From contig CAZWUJ010000004.1 of NCBI GenBank assembly GCA_964636705.1, positions 113,662-177,661 of the forward strand: a DNA stretch of 64,000 nt. Direction: 5' to 3'. This document shows positions 59,021 to 64,000 of this stretch, one piece after another. The stretch is from VXRJ01 sp964636705. GTDB lineage: Bacteria; Acidobacteriota; Vicinamibacteria; Vicinamibacterales; UBA8438. The notes under the pieces were generated by a model. It was not told the DNA's origin, did not search any database, and was given only the letters and a program-made list of their open reading frames with translations. The translations under genes were made by a program, and so were the position numbers. Position 1 is the first letter of the stretch, and the number at the start of each line of letters is the position of its first letter.

Positions 59021-60759
59021 CCAAACCCGCCACCAACCCGTTTCAATTTGGGGCCGCGAACGACTTCTCGCCCGAAAAGGTTTTGGAGTACTACATCGAA
59101 GATTTCAACTACTCCCGATTCCTTCACTCAACACGCAACGTGTTCATCCGCGGCGAGCGTGGTTCAGGCAAGACCATGACATTGTTGTACCACGCTCTTG
59201 CGACTCAACGCTGCAAGGCGGAACGCGACGGAGTCAAATGCTCTCTAGAGCAGGTGGGCATCTACATTCCCTGCAATACGCCGCTCATGCACCGAACGGA
59301 ACATGAGTTGCTGAACGCCTTTCGGGCGCGAGTGTTGTCGGAGCATTTTCTCGTGCTTGGGATTTCCCATTGGTTGGCGAAGACGCTGGATGACAATATG
59401 GAACTCTTTGGCTCCATAGATGCAGTCAATGTCTGCGAGGAATTTGAGGACGTAGTCGGAAGACAGTTGCCGTCCGGCGACTCGTTCCTGAAGCGAGTTC
59501 TCGCTTTTGTGAGGCGGGAGGTCCGCGATACACAGGAAAGGATCAACAGGGCGGATTCCGACACGTTTTATTCAGAGGCTTTGTCGTTTGGAACATTCCT
59601 AATGCCGCTGTTCGAAATGCTTCATGGGATTGGGAGTTTATCGAACACACATTTTCTGCTGATGATTGACGACGCGCATGACCTAAACAAGCATCAAGTC
59701 CAGGTGTTGAATTCATGGATCGCGTATCGGGAACATGCACTCTTCAGTTTTAAAGTTGCGACGATAAAGGTCGACCGACCACCACTGATTACCGTTAACG
59801 GTGGCTCTATTCTCGAGGGTCACGACTTCACCGTTGTCGACATGGAAAAGCCGGTCCAGAATGAGCAATCAGATTTTGGCCGTCTGGCAAAACAGATAGT
59901 GGCGCGGCGGTTGGAGCGAATTGGCTGTAGTCGGTCGCCGGAGGAGTTCTTTCCTCTGCATCCGTCGGTGGAGAAAGGCCTCGCAGAGGCGAAGGAGGTT
60001 GCACGTGTTGAGGCGCTCAGCAAGTACCCGGACGGAAAGACCACCCAAATTACGGACTACGTGTACAAATATCATCGCGCCATCTACTTTCGGCGGACCC
60101 ACAAGGCGAATCGGCCGGTGTATTCGGGGTTCAAGACCCTCGTCTATCTTTCGACTGGAGTTGTGCGTAACCTTCTAGAGCCCTGCTACTGGATGTATGA
60201 CAAGGCGGTGTCGGAGGGGGGTGGTGGCGCCAGGATGGCGTCGACGATTACGAGTATTGATCCGCGCGTACAGAACGAAGTAATCATGGAGCAAAGTGCG
60301 AAGACCTGGGAACGGCTCACGCATGGGCTGGACAAGGTGGTTGTAGGGTGTAGCGATAGGGACGCGGCGGCGCTCGGGCGCCTGTTCGAGCAGCTAGCCC
60401 AGTTGTTTCGCGCCCGCCTGTATGGAACGGGATCTGAACCATGTGCAACGTCGTTCTCGATATCGGGACGGGAAAGGGAACCGAATATTGCGGAACTGGA
60501 CCGTATTCTCGACATTGCGAGGAAGGCGACGTTGCTATATTCCAGGGAGGGTTCGGGGAAGGACTACGGGTCTCGCGTCCACTACTACGTACCTAATCGA
60601 ATGCTGTGGCCAGTGCGCGGACTCGACCCGCAGGGCCAACACGCGCGGGTGCAGCTCCCGGCGACGCGTCTCTTGGCTGCGGCGCAAGGAGAGGCGGAGC
60701 TGAGATCGCTGTCTGACGATGAAGACACGCCTCAAGGGGGCCTATTCGATGAACAGTGA
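59017..60759 (+). CDS. P-loop AAA ATPase (ORC/CDC6-like style)
   Basis: Protein of 580 residues. Walker A GERGSGKTM (K52, T53) and Walker B FLLMIDDAHDL (D218, D219). It begins NPFQFGAANDFSPEKVLEYYIED, a layout seen in ATPases labelled ORC-CDC6-like. A sensor-like segment (FKVATIKVD) and winged-helix-like C-terminal region follow. Lower GC than the left part of the window. RBS GGGAGAGAG precedes the ATG that overlaps the HD gene stop. Likely the motor or switch of the operon. Confidence 0.8.
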   Translation: MTKPATNPFQFGAANDFSPEKVLEYYIEDFNYSRFLHSTRNVFIRGERGSGKTMTLLYHALATQRCKAERDGVKCSLEQVGIYIPCNTPLMHRTEHELLNAFRARVLSEHFLVLGISHWLAKTLDDNMELFGSIDAVNVCEEFEDVVGRQLPSGDSFLKRVLAFVRREVRDTQERINRADSDTFYSEALSFGTFLMPLFEMLHGIGSLSNTHFLLMIDDAHDLNKHQVQVLNSWIAYREHALFSFKVATIKVDRPPLITVNGGSILEGHDFTVVDMEKPVQNEQSDFGRLAKQIVARRLERIGCSRSPEEFFPLHPSVEKGLAEAKEVARVEALSKYPDGKTTQITDYVYKYHRAIYFRRTHKANRPVYSGFKTLVYLSTGVVRNLLEPCYWMYDKAVSEGGGGARMASTITSIDPRVQNEVIMEQSAKTWERLTHGLDKVVVGCSDRDAAALGRLFEQLAQLFRARLYGTGSEPCATSFSISGREREPNIAELDRILDIARKATLLYSREGSGKDYGSRVHYYVPNRMLWPVRGLDPQGQHARVQLPATRLLAAAQGEAELRSLSDDEDTPQGGLFDEQ

Positions 60760-61660
60760 GGGACGGACGGTGGATGTCATCGTGGCCGTGGCGAGTTGGG
60801 AGCCAAGGTTTGCACTTGGGATGGAGCGAACGCTGGCCGCCTGTGCGACACGGCGGGTCTTACTCTATTTTGTGCGCGAGTACGGCACCCGCACGACGGC
60901 CGCGAGGGAGAAATTGCAAAGCGTAATGGAGAACTACCCGGACGTTGAGTGTGATGAACACGAGATCGAGTTTGGGTCGCCGAGTGCGATGTGGCGCCTC
61001 TTGGAGGAGGACCTCGGACCGAGACAAATGGCGGGGCGACGGGTGTTGGTAGACCTCACGACGATGCCGCGTGAGGTGATTTGGGCCGCTCTGTTTTGGT
61101 TGGAGGCGGCGGGAGCGGCAGTGAAGTACGTGTACAACCGGCCGTGCACCTACGCGGAGGATTGGTTGGCACGGGACCCGGAGAACCCTCGCTTGGTGTA
61201 CAAGCTGGCAGGCGCGCTCGAGGTGGGCCGGCCCACGGCGTTGCTGGCGGTGACAGGGTTCGATGAGAATCGGTGCCGGCAGGCGATTGAGTTCTACGAG
61301 CCGTCGCGGGTGCTGCTGGCAACGCAACGGGGGAATCAATTCGGCAACGACGTTCGTAATATCGGTCGGGAGTTCAATCAAAGCAACGTGCGGATCGAGC
61401 GCGTCGAAGTAGATTCGTATTGCGCGGACCATGGATATGGTGCATTGAGGGGGCATGTGGAGGAACTCACGCAGACCCACAATGTTGTGTTGTGTTCATT
61501 TGGTCCGAAGCCCTCAGCGATCGCGTTGTTCAGGTTGCAACGGGAGTTTCCGCAAGCGGCGCTGGCGTACATCGGTTGTAAGGAGTACAACACGGAGTAC
61601 TCAGTGGGACTAGGGGAAGCGATTGACGGGATGATGCCCAGACGACATGGCACGGAGTAG
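60749..61660 (+). CDS. uncharacterised Rossmann-like protein
   Basis: Protein of 303 residues, unrecognised. Two similar halves: VDVIVAVASWEPRFALGMERTLAAC, VLVDLTTMPREVIWAALFWLEAAG, then TALLAVTGFDENRCRQAIEFYEPSRVLLATQRG and HNVVLCSFGPKPSAIALFRLQREFP. Alternating strands and helices suggest a Rossmann/CARF-like sensor fold, which is inference only. AAGGGGG lies before the ATG at 60749, which overlaps the ATPase end by 11 bases. Conserved position inside the operon argues for a direct role. Confidence 0.6.
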   Translation: MNSEGRTVDVIVAVASWEPRFALGMERTLAACATRRVLLYFVREYGTRTTAAREKLQSVMENYPDVECDEHEIEFGSPSAMWRLLEEDLGPRQMAGRRVLVDLTTMPREVIWAALFWLEAAGAAVKYVYNRPCTYAEDWLARDPENPRLVYKLAGALEVGRPTALLAVTGFDENRCRQAIEFYEPSRVLLATQRGNQFGNDVRNIGREFNQSNVRIERVEVDSYCADHGYGALRGHVEELTQTHNVVLCSFGPKPSAIALFRLQREFPQAALAYIGCKEYNTEYSVGLGEAIDGMMPRRHGTE

Positions 61661-61675
61661 CTAAACGCGAAGAAG

Positions 61676-62854
61676 ATGGTTGCTGTGGAATTGTGTGCAG
61701 GCGCGGGTGGGCTGACTCGCGGGTTCGTGGCGGCGGGTATCGAGGTTGCCATCGCGGTAGAGAGGGATCGGTACGCGGCGGCTACGTATCGACGGAATTT
61801 TCCGACCGTAGACATGATACAGGAGGACATTGTTGCGGTGTCAGGGGAGACAATTCTTCGGAAGCTGGGGCTACGGAAGGGCGAATTGGATGTCTTGGTT
61901 GCCGGTCTCCCGTGCCGGGGCTTCTCGGAATCAAATAGACGTACAAGAAGCGCGAGTAATCCCGGGAACCTGTTGTACCGGCAGGTGCTGAGGCTGTTGG
62001 GGGACATTAAGCCGAGGTGGTTTGTAATCGAGAATGTGGCGGGGATTGCGACGCTGGAGTCCGGGCGTTTTCTCGCGGACGTGAAGGGTGAGTTTGAAGC
62101 GGAAGGATACCGGATCGATAAGGGAATTTTGAATGCGGGTGAGTTCGGCGTTCCACAGTGTCGAAGACGCGCGTTTCTCGTGGGTACGTGTACACATCGT
62201 GAGTTTCGGTTTCCTGACGGCAAGGCGAGCGGGCAGCCGACCGTACGGGACGCCATCGGGGATTTACCGGCGGTTGATAATGGCGCGAGTGTCGGGGATC
62301 TGCGGTATCGGGTCAGTTGGGCTGTTGCGAGCGAGTACGCGCGGGAGTTGAGACCGAAGGACCTGGAGATGGTGAGCGGAAACGAGGTTAGCCGGAACTG
62401 TGAGCGTGTCCTAGAGAGATATAGGTTTATTGGAATGGGCGAGAATTGGCGGGCTATTCCTGTGCGGTTGATGGAAAATTACAAGAACCGAAGCTTGTGT
62501 CACACCGGCATCTATTACCGCCTGTGTTGGGATCAACAGGCAAAGGTCATCGGTAATTTCAGGAAAAATATGTTGATTCATCCATCTCAGGATCGTGGCT
62601 TGTCCATCCGGGAGGCGGCTCGGTTGCAGTCGTTCGATGATAGCCACGAGTTCCTAGGACCACTGAATCATAGGCAGCAGCAAGTGGGCGATGCCGTACC
62701 GCCGCGGTTGGCGCAGGTCGTCGGGGAGGCGATTAGGGCCGGGGAGGAAGAGGCCGTTTCAGGGGTTAATGGACGGTCTTCGAGGAGAGCTTCCCTTGCG
62801 GTGGATGGTTGTCAGCCGCCGACAAACGCGGAAGCCCGAACGAAACCCGCCTGA
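61676..62854 (+). CDS. dcm: DNA (cytosine-5-)-methyltransferase
   Basis: C5-cytosine methylase of 392 residues. Motif I VELCAGAGGLTRGF (3-17), catalytic Cys80 in GLPCRGFSESN (a variant of PPCQGFS), ENV at 119-121, QCRRRAFLVG (motif VIII), and C-terminal GLSIREAARLQSFDD and QVGDAVPP (motifs IX/X). The middle recognition domain is short, about 110 residues. Recognition site unknown. It starts 15 bases after the previous gene. Confidence 0.88.
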   Translation: MVAVELCAGAGGLTRGFVAAGIEVAIAVERDRYAAATYRRNFPTVDMIQEDIVAVSGETILRKLGLRKGELDVLVAGLPCRGFSESNRRTRSASNPGNLLYRQVLRLLGDIKPRWFVIENVAGIATLESGRFLADVKGEFEAEGYRIDKGILNAGEFGVPQCRRRAFLVGTCTHREFRFPDGKASGQPTVRDAIGDLPAVDNGASVGDLRYRVSWAVASEYARELRPKDLEMVSGNEVSRNCERVLERYRFIGMGENWRAIPVRLMENYKNRSLCHTGIYYRLCWDQQAKVIGNFRKNMLIHPSQDRGLSIREAARLQSFDDSHEFLGPLNHRQQQVGDAVPPRLAQVVGEAIRAGEEEAVSGVNGRSSRRASLAVDGCQPPTNAEARTKPA

Positions 62855-62923
62855 TCGATATCGAGGGACTGATCTGTTTGTTCCGAACCGGCGGTCCGGA
62901 GCGTATAACGCCGGAGCGTCCAG

Positions 62924-64000
62924 TTGACTGCAACCAGACGACAGGGGTTTGTCGAAACACTGGCTCGTCGCAATCAGGCGTTCTACGGCACGCCCGATGG
63001 CCGCGACATGCTGCGCGTGTTCGAGTTGACCTTTGAACACCCTTGGATCTACGTCTTCGAGCTTGTACAGAATGCGTTGGATGCCGGAGCCCGATCCATC
63101 GCGTTCCGATGCTCGGATGATGGAGACCGTTTGGTCTTTCAGCACGATGGACAGAGTGCCATCGAAGAGCCGGAGGTCGAGGGACTCTCGAAGCTCTTTC
63201 GTTCCACGAAGGGTGCCGCCACCGTGGGCTTCATGGGCATCGGATTCAAGAGTGTCTTCGGGCGCTTCCGGGATGCGCGGGTTTCCGGATGGGGTTGGAC
63301 GTTCCGGTACGAAATGCACGAGACGAAGGGCCGTAGGTACGGCGACGTCCAGACGGATCCTCTGGGTGCGGTCCTCCCGATCTGGGATGAACGTATTCCT
63401 GCACCTGATCCGGACTTCACAACGCGGTTCGAGTTTAGCAACCGACTCGACCAAGGCGCGGATCTTCGATTGGACGTGGATCGCCTCCTTCCCGATGATC
63501 CCACGCTCCTGGCGGTTCTCGCGGCGTCGAATCTGAAACGTGTCGATGTTGACGGATGTGTTTGGAAGCTGAGCGTTGACGATGTGCAGAAAGATGGCAG
63601 CTGCACGGCGAGCGCCAGCTGTGACGACGACGTCTGGCGGTGGCAGCTCTTCCCGGTTCGGTTTCAGCCTTCACCGCCAGCGATCGCGCGTTTGCTGGAA
63701 CATCGGCGGATCAGGCCCGATGTACTCCCGGAACAAGAACGCGAAGCGGTGTATGCCGCGGCGGCCCGACCGCGGCGCGTGCTGGGCGTGCTCCCATTGG
63801 ACGACCAGGGGCTGCCGAATCCGCCGTTGAGGGGCCAAGTCTACGCAACGCTGCCGACCGAGATCACGCTTTCGTTCGGCCTCCACATCAATGCTGACTG
63901 GTTGTTGAACATCTCGCGCACTGGATTGCGGGGATTAGACGATGATGCGTATTTCGGACCATGTGGATCACTGATTTCGGACGAAGTGGATCGGGCATTT
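62924..64000 (+). CDS. sacsin/Hsp90-type ATPase, 3' end outside window
   Basis: Open frame of 359 codons to the window edge. N box ELVQNALDAGA (N50, D53), GFMGIGFKSVF with glycine-rich lid (102-112) and DGQSAIEE mark a GHKL/Hsp90-like ATPase, closest in style to sacsin N-terminal ATP-binding-like proteins. No ATG precedes the conserved N-terminus; TTG at 62924 follows GGAG by 7 bases. Starts 69 bases after dcm. The C-terminus, perhaps with a nuclease or other effector, is missing. Confidence 0.75.
   Translation, partial: MTATRRQGFVETLARRNQAFYGTPDGRDMLRVFELTFEHPWIYVFELVQNALDAGARSIAFRCSDDGDRLVFQHDGQSAIEEPEVEGLSKLFRSTKGAATVGFMGIGFKSVFGRFRDARVSGWGWTFRYEMHETKGRRYGDVQTDPLGAVLPIWDERIPAPDPDFTTRFEFSNRLDQGADLRLDVDRLLPDDPTLLAVLAASNLKRVDVDGCVWKLSVDDVQKDGSCTASASCDDDVWRWQLFPVRFQPSPPAIARLLEHRRIRPDVLPEQEREAVYAAAARPRRVLGVLPLDDQGLPNPPLRGQVYATLPTEITLSFGLHINADWLLNISRTGLRGLDDDAYFGPCGSLISDEVDRAF

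Overview
The window is high-GC DNA with densely packed genes and many 4-base start/stop overlaps. It looks like an acidobacterial (Vicinamibacteria-like) genome. I infer this from the duplicated MacB/FtsX-type permease at the left edge, the many Tat or lipoprotein enzymes, TAXI-TRAP transport and general gene style; no rRNA is present to confirm it. No tRNA, rRNA or CRISPR array was seen.

Left part (1-28.8 kb): a permease cut by the window edge, oligopeptidase B, a DUF4143 ATPase, then a run of propeller protein / DUF3311 / Na+-solute symporter / GT-C membrane glycosyltransferase / DUF547 lipoprotein / serine hydrolase. After these come enolase, a Tat-exported enolase-superfamily enzyme, DUF4159, a TPR protein, NIPSNAP, a matrixin-like protease, an orphan HsdR C-terminus, an epoxide hydrolase-like enzyme, a LON-domain protein and a Fic protein. 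A Tsx-like barrel and a partner-switching module (SpoIIE phosphatase, RsbW-like kinase, STAS antagonist) follow.

Middle (28.8-42.1 kb, minus strand): TAXI-TRAP transporter genes run into a circularly permuted ATP-grasp and an alpha-E protein. Next is a tightly overlapping cassette of HemN-like radical SAM, Rv2949c-type chorismate lyase, halogenase-like flavoprotein, thioesterase, phenylacetate-CoA-ligase-like enzyme and VOC protein, which suggests activated and perhaps modified 4-hydroxybenzoate. Two clusters of hairpin repeats sharing the same core lie at 23.1 and 34.4 kb.

Region 42.1-44.8 kb is a gene graveyard: two frameshifted conserved hypotheticals, a DUF222/HNH remnant, a piece of duplicated cyclase and a damaged NYN gene.

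Region 44.9-55.5 kb holds the most unusual metabolic locus. Nine minus-strand genes encode a cysteine desulfurase, a lipoyl H-protein, a CobW GTPase, an HdrA-N-like Cys protein, a ferredoxin, a radical SAM enzyme, a DUF116-polyprenyl synthase fusion and two squalene-cyclase-fold proteins (one with a DADDT acid motif). A lipoate ligase-like gene is divergent. The set joins lipoyl/Fe-S/radical chemistry to isoprenoid cyclisation.

Right edge (55.5-64 kb): a DUF6088 antitoxin with a truncated AbiEii toxin and a clear operator, a frameshifted barrel gene with a duplicated 3' end, then a lower-GC, defence-like operon. That operon encodes an HD protein, an AAA ATPase, a Rossmann-like unknown, a C5-cytosine methyltransferase and a sacsin/Hsp90-type ATPase that runs off the window.
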